Assembly: GCF_022394535.1 (NCBI RefSeq)
Contig: NZ_CP089414.1
Coordinates: 3,720,001-3,784,000, forward strand
Length of the DNA: 64,000 nucleotides
Direction: 5' to 3'
Source of the DNA: Dyella terrae
GTDB taxonomy: Bacteria; Pseudomonadota; Gammaproteobacteria; Xanthomonadales; Rhodanobacteraceae
Shown piece after piece: positions 38,793 to 46,719 of this stretch; positions within the stretch are counted from its first letter, which is position 1; each line of letters starts with the position of its first letter. The notes beneath the pieces are model-generated. The model did no database searches and was not told where the DNA came from. It worked only from the letters and a program-made list of their open reading frames with translations. A program made the position numbers and the translations under genes.

Positions 38793-39284
38793 ATGCCGGC
38801 GAAGCCGCCACGCGCAAGGATCGACCGTACTCCACGTGCGGCGCGCGGCTTCACCTTGCTGGAAATGCTGGCGGTGATCCTGCTGATCGGCATCGCGGCG
38901 GCGGCGGTGGCGGTGTCGGTCACGCAGGGCCTGGCCAGTGCGCGCGTGAGCGCGGCGAGCGGCGAACTGGCCGCGGCGCTGCGTGGCGTGCGCACGCAGG
39001 CGATCGTGCACGGCAACGAGCACACCTTGGACGTCGACACGCGCGACAACACCTATCGCGCCGACCACGGCCCGGCGGTGCGCTTGCCCACGGGCATGCG
39101 CATCGGCATCACCAGCGCGAAGGAAGATCAGGTCAATAGCTACACGGGCCGCATCCGTTTCTTCCCGGATGGCAGCTCTACCGGCGGACATATCACCTTG
39201 CAGCGCGAGCGGCGGCAGTGGCGGGTGAATGTGTCGTGGCTGACCGGGGCGGTGAGTGTGGCGGATGTGAGTGCGAAGCGATGA
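38793..39284 (+). CDS. gspH: Minor pseudopilin GspH
   Basis: The 163-residue prepilin has the cleavage site ARG|FTLLEMLAVILLIGIAAAAVAV and the GspH-type beta domain (SGELAAALRGVRTQAIVHGNEHTLDVD). It overlaps the gspI start by four bases, showing translational coupling. Minor pseudopilin of the tip region. Confidence 0.93.
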   Translation: MPAKPPRARIDRTPRAARGFTLLEMLAVILLIGIAAAAVAVSVTQGLASARVSAASGELAAALRGVRTQAIVHGNEHTLDVDTRDNTYRADHGPAVRLPTGMRIGITSAKEDQVNSYTGRIRFFPDGSSTGGHITLQRERRQWRVNVSWLTGAVSVADVSAKR

Positions 39285-39673
39285 GGCGCGCGCGTGGGTT
39301 TAGTTTGTTGGAGGTGATCGCGGCGACGCTGTTGCTCGCCATCGCTTTTGCTGCGCTGCTGAAAGTGGCGGGTGGTTCCATCCAACTGACGCGCAACGCG
39401 GACGATCATAGTCAGGCCGCGTTGTGGGCGCGTTCGCTGCTGGATACGGTGGATATCACCACGCCACTGCAAACCGGCCACACCGAAGGACGTTTCGACG
39501 CCAACTACCGTTGGCGGTTGGCGGTGACGCCGTGGAGCCCTGCGCCTGCCGGGCAGAACATACCCATGCGTGTGATGAAGCTTGATCTCGACGTGATCTG
39601 GGGGCCGCGCCTGCATGAGCGTTCGGCGCACTTCAGCACGTTGCGTGTGCTTGGCCCGGTGAAGACGTCGTGA
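39281..39673 (+). CDS. gspI: Minor pseudopilin GspI
   Basis: A 130-residue prepilin with site ARG|FSLLEVIAATLLLAIAFAALL and GspI-like C-terminal strands. The ATG at 39281 overlaps the gspH stop (ATGA). GspI forms the pseudopilus tip with GspJ and GspK. Confidence 0.93.
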   Translation: MRRARGFSLLEVIAATLLLAIAFAALLKVAGGSIQLTRNADDHSQAALWARSLLDTVDITTPLQTGHTEGRFDANYRWRLAVTPWSPAPAGQNIPMRVMKLDLDVIWGPRLHERSAHFSTLRVLGPVKTS

Positions 39674-40353
39674 AGCACGCCGCATCCCATCGCATGCAGG
39701 GCTTCACGCTGCTTGAAGTGCTGGGCGCGCTTGCGTTGTTCGCCATCTTGTTGATGGGCGTGTATTCCGGCGTGCGCACAGCGACGCATACGGTGCGCTC
39801 GGGCGAGGCAGCCATCGAGCGGGTGGATCAAGTGCGTTCGGCTCAGCAATTCTTGCGCCGCGAGTTGGCGCAGGCGCGTGCGGTGCCGTTGGCGCATACC
39901 GACAAGGGCGATCCGATCTATTTCAAGGGCGATGCGCACGAGCTGCGTTTCGTGGCGCCGTTGCCCGGCTATCTGGGTAGGCTGGGGCCGCAGTTGCAGG
40001 CATTGAAGCTGGTGTCCAACGGCGATGGCACATCGCGGCTGGAGGCAAGCTTTGCGCTGATGCCACCGGATGGTTCCGCACCGAAATCGTTGGGCGATCC
40101 TGAAGTGCTCGTTGATCACGTGCGCGACGGCACCTTCAGTTATCGCTCGCCGGACACTGCAGATCGCGCGGGCGACTGGCGCAACGCCTGGGACGACGTG
40201 CGCGCCATGCCGCGCATCGTGCGCATTGTGCTGCAGTTGGACGGCACCTCGACATGGCCAGAACTCGATGCGCCGCTGCGTGTGGACGCTGCGGCGATAC
40301 AGGGGCAGCCGGCCGATCTGCTGCAAGGCCTGCAACGGAAGACCGTGCAATGA
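39670..40353 (+). CDS. gspJ: Minor pseudopilin GspJ
   Basis: The 227-residue prepilin has the site MQG|FTLLEVLGALALFAILLMGVYSG and the GspJ pattern RSAQQFLRRELAQARAVPL. It overlaps gspI by four bases and gspK by four bases. Part of the I-J-K tip complex. Confidence 0.93.
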   Translation: MKHAASHRMQGFTLLEVLGALALFAILLMGVYSGVRTATHTVRSGEAAIERVDQVRSAQQFLRRELAQARAVPLAHTDKGDPIYFKGDAHELRFVAPLPGYLGRLGPQLQALKLVSNGDGTSRLEASFALMPPDGSAPKSLGDPEVLVDHVRDGTFSYRSPDTADRAGDWRNAWDDVRAMPRIVRIVLQLDGTSTWPELDAPLRVDAAAIQGQPADLLQGLQRKTVQ

Positions 40354-41210
40354 GCACGGCCGCGCATCGCCAGCGTGGTGTGGCCCTGCTCGTGGTGCTG
40401 TGGGCATGCACGCTGCTGGCGATCCTGGTGGGTGGATATGCGGTGTTGGCGCGCACAGAAGGATTACAGGCGCGTTACCAGTTTGCGCAGACGCAGGCGC
40501 ACTACGCCGCCGAGGCCGGCCTGATGCGCGCTATCTATGCCCTGCAGGATCCGCAGACCGACCAGCGTTGGATTCCCGACGGACGCAGCTATCCGTTCGC
40601 CTTCGACGGCGCCAAAGTCAGCATCAGCATCATCAGTGAAACAGGCAAGGTCGATCTCAATGCCGCCTCGCCCGACGTTCTGAAGAATTTGTTCCGCGCG
40701 GCGGGCATGTCCGACATGGATGCGCAATCACTGGCGGGCAATATCGTGGACTGGCGCAGTTTTTCCTATTCACCGGCGGGCACGGTGCCCAACGCGGCCT
40801 ACGCCAATGCCGGTCTGGACTACGGTCCCCGGCATGGCCCGTTTGGCACCGTAGAGGAATTGCAGATGGTGCTGGGCATGAATCCCAAGGTGTACCGAGC
40901 CGTGGCGTCGCAGGTCACGCTATGGTCGGGGCGTCCCGCGCCCGATCCGAACGTGGCGCCGCCGTTGGCGCTTGCCGCCGTTCCCGGCATGACACCGGCG
41001 CAGGCGCAAGCTATTGCTGCCTCCCGTACGGGCGCTCCGCAGCAGCCGGGCCTAGGCGCGATACAGGGAGTAACGCATAGTATCCGTTCGGAGGCCACGC
41101 TGGCTGACGGTACGCGCGCGATCTTGCGCGCGACGGTGCGATTACAGGGCATCCGCCCGGGCGCATTGCCGTATACCGTGCTGCGTTGGCAGGAGGGAGA
41201 GGGCGAATGA
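40350..41210 (+). CDS. gspK: Minor pseudopilin GspK
   Basis: The 286-residue tip pseudopilin has N-terminal QRG|VALLVVLWACTLLAILVGGY without the +5 Glu, which is normal for GspK. The large globular insert (GKVDLNAASPDVLKNLFRAAGMSDMDAQSLAGNIVDWRSF) carries the helix-hairpin-helix-like region of the family. The start at 40350 overlaps the gspJ stop (ATGA); a longer upstream frame is rejected on that basis. Confidence 0.94.
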   Translation: MSTAAHRQRGVALLVVLWACTLLAILVGGYAVLARTEGLQARYQFAQTQAHYAAEAGLMRAIYALQDPQTDQRWIPDGRSYPFAFDGAKVSISIISETGKVDLNAASPDVLKNLFRAAGMSDMDAQSLAGNIVDWRSFSYSPAGTVPNAAYANAGLDYGPRHGPFGTVEELQMVLGMNPKVYRAVASQVTLWSGRPAPDPNVAPPLALAAVPGMTPAQAQAIAASRTGAPQQPGLGAIQGVTHSIRSEATLADGTRAILRATVRLQGIRPGALPYTVLRWQEGEGE

Positions 41211-42379
41211 GTACGGCAACGCAGCCGCTGCAACTGCAGCTCGACCGCGCGCGTCGCGCATGGAGCAGTTCGCCCATGCCTCGCTTCTTTGCGTGGTGGG
41301 GCGGCGAATTGCTGGCGCTGTTTCCGGTGCGCTGGCGCGAGCGCTTCGGTGGCGGTGCGGCCTGGTATCTCCTGCAACTCGACGATGACGATTGGACGCT
41401 GCGCAAGGCCGGCACCGCGCCCGTGCTGGCACGCTGGAGCAGCCAGCTCGATGCGGCAGGTCAGCTGGTAGCACTGACCGATGCGTTGCGTGGCGTGGAT
41501 GCCGAAGATCTGCGTTTGGCCTTGTGCCTGGACGGAGCAAACGTGCTTCGTCCCCGCCTCAACCTGCCGCTGGCCGCGCGTGACAATCTCGCGCAGATCG
41601 GTGCTTTCGAGATGGATCGACAGACGCCGTTCCGCGTCGAGCAAGTGCGTTATGACGTGCGCGAAGTACGCGCATCGGCACCGGCCGGCCGCTTTGCGGC
41701 GGAGTTGGTGGTGGTGCCTCGCCATACGTTGGATCCGGTGCTGGCGAAACTGGCCGCGTCGGGTCTGCAGGTGGATGCCGTGGACGTGGTCTCCGGTGCG
41801 GATCGTCTCGGCGCGAACCTGTTGCCTGCCGAACTTGCACCACGCCGCAAACATCCACGGCAACGCCTGAATCTGGCGCTGGGCGTCGCTGCCATTGTCC
41901 TGCTGTTGCTATCGCTGCTGCAGTTTCTGCACAACCGCGAGAGTGCGCTGGATCAGATGCGTACGGATGTCGAAGGCATGCGCACCGACGCGCAGCAGGT
42001 CGCAACGTTGCGGCAGCAACTGCAGGACAACGCCGGTGCCGCCGGTTTCCTGGCCGCACGCAAGCAGCGCACGGTATCGGCGTTGGCCGTACTGCAGGAC
42101 ATCAGTCAGCGCCTGCCGACCACGGCATGGCTGGAACGCCTGAGCATCGACAACACAGGGCAGGTTGGTTTTCAGGGACAGAGCCCGCAGGCGGCGCGTC
42201 TGGTTGATGCGCTGAAGGGCTCGCCTGTCATCACCGATGCGAACTTCCAGGGCACGATCCAGGTGGATCCCGCGACCGGCAAGGAACGCTTCTACATGGT
42301 GGCGCAGCTGCGCAAGCCCAACGACGCCAAACCGAAGGCAGCGCCCGCGACGCCCGCAGCGGCCGGCAGCGCGCCATGA
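41207..42379 (+). CDS. gspL: Type II secretion assembly protein GspL
   Basis: A 390-residue bitopic protein. The cytoplasmic actin-like N-terminal domain (LCLDGANVLRPRLNLPLAARDNLAQIGAFEMDRQTPF) binds GspE. A single membrane helix follows at about 220-240 (LNLALGVAAIVLLLLSLLQFLHNRE), then a coiled coil and a PilN-like periplasmic domain. It overlaps gspK by four bases, with AGGAGGGAG upstream of the ATG. Confidence 0.93.
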   Translation: MSTATQPLQLQLDRARRAWSSSPMPRFFAWWGGELLALFPVRWRERFGGGAAWYLLQLDDDDWTLRKAGTAPVLARWSSQLDAAGQLVALTDALRGVDAEDLRLALCLDGANVLRPRLNLPLAARDNLAQIGAFEMDRQTPFRVEQVRYDVREVRASAPAGRFAAELVVVPRHTLDPVLAKLAASGLQVDAVDVVSGADRLGANLLPAELAPRRKHPRQRLNLALGVAAIVLLLLSLLQFLHNRESALDQMRTDVEGMRTDAQQVATLRQQLQDNAGAAGFLAARKQRTVSALAVLQDISQRLPTTAWLERLSIDNTGQVGFQGQSPQAARLVDALKGSPVITDANFQGTIQVDPATGKERFYMVAQLRKPNDAKPKAAPATPAAAGSAP

Positions 42380-43005
42380 AGCTGGCCGCGCTCAAGCCGC
42401 GCGACAGCCGCATTGCGGCGATCCTGCTGTTGCTCGTCGTGCTGGTGATCGCCTATTTCGCCCTGCTGCACTGGTGGTTCGTGGCGCCGCTGCAATCCAT
42501 CCATGCCGAGATGGACGACCTGCGCGACACCCACGCGCGCTACGCCTCCGCCATTGCCGAGAAACCGCAACTGCAGCAGCGCATCGCTGCGATGGGCGCA
42601 GGGCAGGCGGCCAGTCACGCCTTCCTGCCCGAAGACGACCCCAACGCCGCTGCCGCCGGCCTGATGCAGCGCGTGGTCGATACCGTAGCCGCGCATCCGC
42701 AAGGCGGCGCCTGCGACGTCACCCAAAAAATGCCCGTCACCAACCCGCCGGCGGCGCCCGACGAGCCCTACCGCAAAGTCGCCGTGAGCATCAGCCTGCG
42801 CTGTGATGTGCAGCCGCTGGCCGAGACCTTGCACGACCTGGAGCAGGGCACGCCCTACCTGTTCGTCGATGATCTGAGCATCTACCGCAACCCGGTCGCC
42901 GCCATGCAACAGGCCGCCGCCCCGTTGGAAGTGCAGTTCACCCTGTCCGGCTACGTGCACCAGCCGCGCGCGAGCGGCGACGATGCCCAGGGCGGTGCGC
43001 CATGA
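42376..43005 (+). CDS. gspM: Type II secretion protein GspM
   Basis: A 209-residue bitopic inner-membrane protein with one N-terminal helix (IAAILLLLVVLVIAYFALLHWW), a short coiled coil and a ferredoxin-like periplasmic domain. It overlaps gspL and the next gene by four bases each. It partners GspL in the inner-membrane platform. Confidence 0.92.
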   Translation: MKLAALKPRDSRIAAILLLLVVLVIAYFALLHWWFVAPLQSIHAEMDDLRDTHARYASAIAEKPQLQQRIAAMGAGQAASHAFLPEDDPNAAAAGLMQRVVDTVAAHPQGGACDVTQKMPVTNPPAAPDEPYRKVAVSISLRCDVQPLAETLHDLEQGTPYLFVDDLSIYRNPVAAMQQAAAPLEVQFTLSGYVHQPRASGDDAQGGAP

Positions 43006-43715
43006 ACGCCGCTGCCCAACGCCGCCTGACCCCGATCCTCGGGGGTGTAGCCGTACTGTTCGGTGCGCTGCTGCTGACCCTGCTGCTGGGCGTGGGCCGC
43101 AGCGTGTCCTGGGGCGCGACACGCCCGGCCACGCCACTGCCGCCCGCACACGACCAAGGCCTGCCGCCGTCGGTACCGCTGGCCCAGTTCTCCGCCGTGT
43201 GGCTGCAACCGCTGTTCAACAACGATCGCAAACCGGTGATGCACGCCGCCTCCGGCGGCGCCAGCCTGGGCGACATGTCGCTCACCGGCATCATCCTCAC
43301 CCCACCGCTGCATATGGCCCTGCTGCGCGACAAAAGCGGCGACCACAACGTGCGCGTGCGCGAAGGCGACAGCTTGCCCGACGGCAGCTGGCGCCTGGTC
43401 GAGCTCAAGCCGCGCGCCGCCGTGTTCGAATCCGGCAGCGGCCGCACCGAGCTGCAACTGCCCGCCGGTGCGCCCATCGACGTGCCCAAGCCCGACAGCA
43501 ACCCACCGCCGGCCCCCGCGCCCGGTGCCGCGATAGTCACCCCCGCCCCCGTGCCGCAGAACGGCCCCATGCTCAACACCACCAACACGCCCAACCCCGC
43601 CTTGCAGTCGCCCAACGGGGCCGACGCGCAAGCCGACCGCATTCGCCAGTTGCGCGACGCCATCCAGAAGCGCCGTGCCCAACAGCAAGCCGCGACACCC
43701 GAGGGAGCCCACTAA
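43002..43715 (+). CDS. gspN: Type II secretion protein GspN/GspC-like (XpsN)
   Basis: A 237-residue bitopic protein: an N-terminal membrane helix (LGGVAVLFGALLLTLLLGVG), a GspC-like homology region (LTGIILTPPLHMALLRDKSGDHNVRVREGDSLPDGSWRLVELKPRAAVF), then a Pro-rich linker and an Arg/Gln-rich tail. In Xanthomonas the gene at this position, XpsN, takes the GspC role, linking the inner platform to the secretin. There is no PDZ or coiled-coil domain of classical GspC. Confidence 0.85.
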   Translation: MNAAAQRRLTPILGGVAVLFGALLLTLLLGVGRSVSWGATRPATPLPPAHDQGLPPSVPLAQFSAVWLQPLFNNDRKPVMHAASGGASLGDMSLTGIILTPPLHMALLRDKSGDHNVRVREGDSLPDGSWRLVELKPRAAVFESGSGRTELQLPAGAPIDVPKPDSNPPPAPAPGAAIVTPAPVPQNGPMLNTTNTPNPALQSPNGADAQADRIRQLRDAIQKRRAQQQAATPEGAH

Positions 43716-43718
43716 GCC

Positions 43719-46127
43719 ATGTCCATCCAGCGCACCTCGCGGTTCACCCGCATCAGCACCCTCACCCTGGCCTTGTGGCTGGCCGGCTGCCAGAGCTTGC
43801 CGCCGACCCACGACGACGGCGCGCTGCAGCGCGAGGCCCTGGCCGGCACTGAAAAGCCGGTGCCCGCGCCGTTGAACACCCGCAACACCCCGGCCGATCA
43901 GACCACCTCGCCCAAGCCCCAAGTCACCGAAGGCACCGGCCAGTTCGTGCGTGCCACCGGCCTGGCGCAACCGCGCAAAGCCGCCAGCGGCGACGGTGCG
44001 GTGACCTTCAACTTCGAGAACCAACCCGTACAGGCGGTGGTGAAAGCCATCCTCGGCGACCTGCTCAAGCAGAACTACACCATCGTGCCGGGCGTGCAGG
44101 GCAACGTGTCCTTCTCCACCGCCGAACCGGTGGACAGCAGCCAGGCCATTCCCATCCTGGAAACCCTGCTGTCGTGGACCAACAACGCCCTGGTCATGCG
44201 CGAGGGCCAATACGTGGTGATGCCGGCCAAGGACGCCGTGGCCGGTAACCTGGTGCCCAGCCTCAACGCCGTGGCCCCGCAAGGCGGCCTGCAGGCGCGG
44301 CTGTACTCCTTGCGCTACATCTCCGCCACCGAGATGCAAAAGCTACTCAAGCCCTTCGCCCGCACCGATTCCGTGCTGCTGGCGGACCCCTCGCGCAACG
44401 TGATCGTGCTCTCGGGCACGCCCTCCGAACTGGACAACTACCAGCGCACCATCCACACCTTCGATGTGGACTGGCTGCGCGGCATGTCCGTGGGCGTGTT
44501 CAGCCTGCAACACGCCAACGTCGGCGAACTCGGCCCGCAGCTTGACCAGATGTTCGGGCCCAAGAGCGACACCCCGCTGGCCGGCATGGTGCGTTTCCTG
44601 CCGATCGAACGCACCAATGCCATCGTGGTGATCAGCAACCAACCGCAGTACCTGCAGGAAGTCGGCGACTGGATCACCAAGATCGATCGCGGCGGCGGCA
44701 ACGAGCCGGAGCTGTTCGTGTACGACGTGCTCAACATCAAGGCGTCTGATCTCGCGCAGTACCTGGGGCAGATCTATACCAACGGCAGCGGTGGCGGCGG
44801 CAACGCGGGCAAGGTCGGGCCGGGGCTCAATGGCTCCACGCTAGGTGCCAGCGACAATGCCAACGGCAACGCCAGCGGCATGGGCAGCACCGCCGGCAGC
44901 TTCGGCAGCTCGCCCTCGGTCAATGGCGTAGGTGGCGGTTTTGGTGGTGCGGGTGGCTTTGGTAGCGGCGGCACCGGCGGCGCCACGGGTGGCACGAGTG
45001 GTTTTGGTAGCACGGGCACGAGTGGTGGTTTGGGCAGCAGCGGCACGAGTGGTGGCGCGGCGGGTGGTCTATCCTCCTTCGGCAACAACAATGCCGGCAG
45101 CAGCGGCAACCAAGGCCAGCAATACGTGTCCGAAGATGGCTCCATCCGCATCAGTTCGGTGGACTCGAACAACCAGTTGTTGGTGCGCGCACGGCCCTCG
45201 CAATGGGCGGAAATCCAGCAAGCCATCAAGCGCCTCGACAACGTGCCGCTGCAAGTGCAGATCGAGATGCGTATTCTCGAGGTGGACCTCACCGGTCAGC
45301 TGGAGTTTGGAGTGCAGTGGTATCTGCAGGGGCTGGCTGGCAGCACACCGACCGTTGATGGCAATGGCAACATCAATGGCGCAACCAACATACCGCCCGG
45401 CGCACATCGCCAGATTTCGTTGGGCTCGGGCGGCAACCAATACGGTGGCGAGCCATTCTTCTATTCGTTCCTGAGCAGCAACGGTAAGTTCCAGGTGGCC
45501 ATTCGCGCGCTGGAAACCAACGGCAACACCAAGACGCTGTCGGCACCGTCGCTGGTCGTGCTCAACAACCAAGTGGCGCATATCCAGGTCGGTGATCAGA
45601 TCCCGATCAACCAAACGTCGATCGTGACGGGGCTCAGCACGGCGGGCACCACGGCTAGCAGCGTCAGCTACATCCCGACGGGTGTGATTCTGGATGTGCA
45701 GCCGCGCGTGAATCCGGGCGGCTTGGTTTACCTCAATGTGCAGCAGCAGGTGAGTGGCACGACGGGTAACGCCAACTCGCAGGGCAACTTCACCATCCAG
45801 CAACGCGCGGTGGGCACGCAGATCGCGGTGCAGAGCGGGCAGACCGTATTGCTTGGCGGTTTGATTCAGCAGCAAGAGGACAATACCGATACGGGTATTC
45901 CGGTGTTGAATCGTGTGCCGATCCTTGGCCGTCTATTTGGCACGACCAATCACAGCCGCAACCGCACGGAGCTGCTCGTGCTGATCACGCCGCGTGTGAT
46001 CACCAGTAGTGAAGAGGCTAAGCAGGTGACCGACGAATATCAGCGCAGGTTTGAATCGTTGGCGCCGTTGAGGAAGGATAGTGGGGCGGCTGGGGCCAGT
46101 AATGGTGGGGCGGCGTCGCATCCGTAG
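43719..46127 (+). CDS. gspD: Type II secretion secretin GspD (XpsD), lipoprotein
   Basis: The 802-residue outer-membrane channel starts with a lipoprotein signal (LALWLAGC, Cys24). N0-N3 domains follow (VTFNFENQPVQAVVKAILGDLLKQNY; YSLRYISATEMQKLLKPF; FSLQHANVGELGPQLDQMF), then an unusual Gly/Ser/Thr-rich stretch of about 110 residues (roughly 354-465) within the last N domain. The secretin domain follows (VPLQVQIEMRILEVDLTGQLEFGVQW ... TVLLGGLIQQQEDNTDTGIPVLNRVPILGRLFGTT). Being a lipoprotein, it may target itself with little help from a pilotin. Last gene of the operon. Confidence 0.95.
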   Translation: MSIQRTSRFTRISTLTLALWLAGCQSLPPTHDDGALQREALAGTEKPVPAPLNTRNTPADQTTSPKPQVTEGTGQFVRATGLAQPRKAASGDGAVTFNFENQPVQAVVKAILGDLLKQNYTIVPGVQGNVSFSTAEPVDSSQAIPILETLLSWTNNALVMREGQYVVMPAKDAVAGNLVPSLNAVAPQGGLQARLYSLRYISATEMQKLLKPFARTDSVLLADPSRNVIVLSGTPSELDNYQRTIHTFDVDWLRGMSVGVFSLQHANVGELGPQLDQMFGPKSDTPLAGMVRFLPIERTNAIVVISNQPQYLQEVGDWITKIDRGGGNEPELFVYDVLNIKASDLAQYLGQIYTNGSGGGGNAGKVGPGLNGSTLGASDNANGNASGMGSTAGSFGSSPSVNGVGGGFGGAGGFGSGGTGGATGGTSGFGSTGTSGGLGSSGTSGGAAGGLSSFGNNNAGSSGNQGQQYVSEDGSIRISSVDSNNQLLVRARPSQWAEIQQAIKRLDNVPLQVQIEMRILEVDLTGQLEFGVQWYLQGLAGSTPTVDGNGNINGATNIPPGAHRQISLGSGGNQYGGEPFFYSFLSSNGKFQVAIRALETNGNTKTLSAPSLVVLNNQVAHIQVGDQIPINQTSIVTGLSTAGTTASSVSYIPTGVILDVQPRVNPGGLVYLNVQQQVSGTTGNANSQGNFTIQQRAVGTQIAVQSGQTVLLGGLIQQQEDNTDTGIPVLNRVPILGRLFGTTNHSRNRTELLVLITPRVITSSEEAKQVTDEYQRRFESLAPLRKDSGAAGASNGGAASHP

Positions 46128-46140
46128 TCACGCTTTTCGC

Positions 46141-46631
46141 GCTCCCTCTCCCCTTAGGAGAGAGGGTTGGGGTGAGGGGACATTCTTGCCTCACTACTTC
46201 AAAAGAACCGTCACCCCTGCGCAGGCAGGGGTCCAGTGACTTTGCGCTCGGTTGTCGCGTTGTCGCGACCTGGCTCGCCTGCCGCGGGCTTTCGGCCCCC
46301 TGCCGGAGGCCGAGTCACTTTGCTTTGTTCGCCCACGCACGCGCGGGAGCGCGTGCGTGGGCCAACAAAGAAAAGCGACTCGAGCATCCCACGGGACTAG
46401 CTTCGCGTCGTCGGCAGACGATCGAAACGCCCGCTGCGTAAGCGGCTAGATCGCGGTCACGCTCGAGGCGACAGCCGACCACTGATGACACTGAATAACG
46501 AGCTTCTCTGTAGTGAAGCGTTTCGGCACTGCGTCGGGATGACGGTTTCATCGAAACGATAAGGCGAGCACCCAACCTTTACCCCCTTTTCGGGGCTCAC
46601 CCCAACCCTCTCCCCTAAGGGGAGAGGGAGC
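46141..46631. repeat. Modular intergenic repeat element C (491 bp) with terminal inverted repeats
   Basis: The gap 46128-46719 between gspD and hrpB holds a short member of the same family as elements A and B. The termini 46141-46176 and 46596-46631 are inverted repeats with one mismatch in 36 bp. The left interior matches element B (ACTTCAAAAGAACCGTCACC and following); the right interior matches 11632-11722. The central protein-like module of A and B is replaced by a short CACGCACGCGCGGG palindromic block near 46335-46362. No gene. Confidence 0.86.
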
Positions 46632-46719
46632 AGAGCGGCAGCGTGCTCGTGTACCCAATGGAACACCACCACAAGAGCACCAACAACGTCCCCAACGCAG
46701 GCCCGTTATCATTTACCCG

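Noticed and set aside
42951..44339. 462-codon frame antisense to gspN and gspD
   Set aside because: A Gly/His-rich shadow of the conserved secretion genes.
44932..45115. Possible CRISPR-like or tandem-repeat array
   Set aside because: The periodic GGTGGC/ACGAGTGGT units are in frame inside gspD and encode its Gly/Ser/Thr linker; there are no constant-length repeats with unique spacers.
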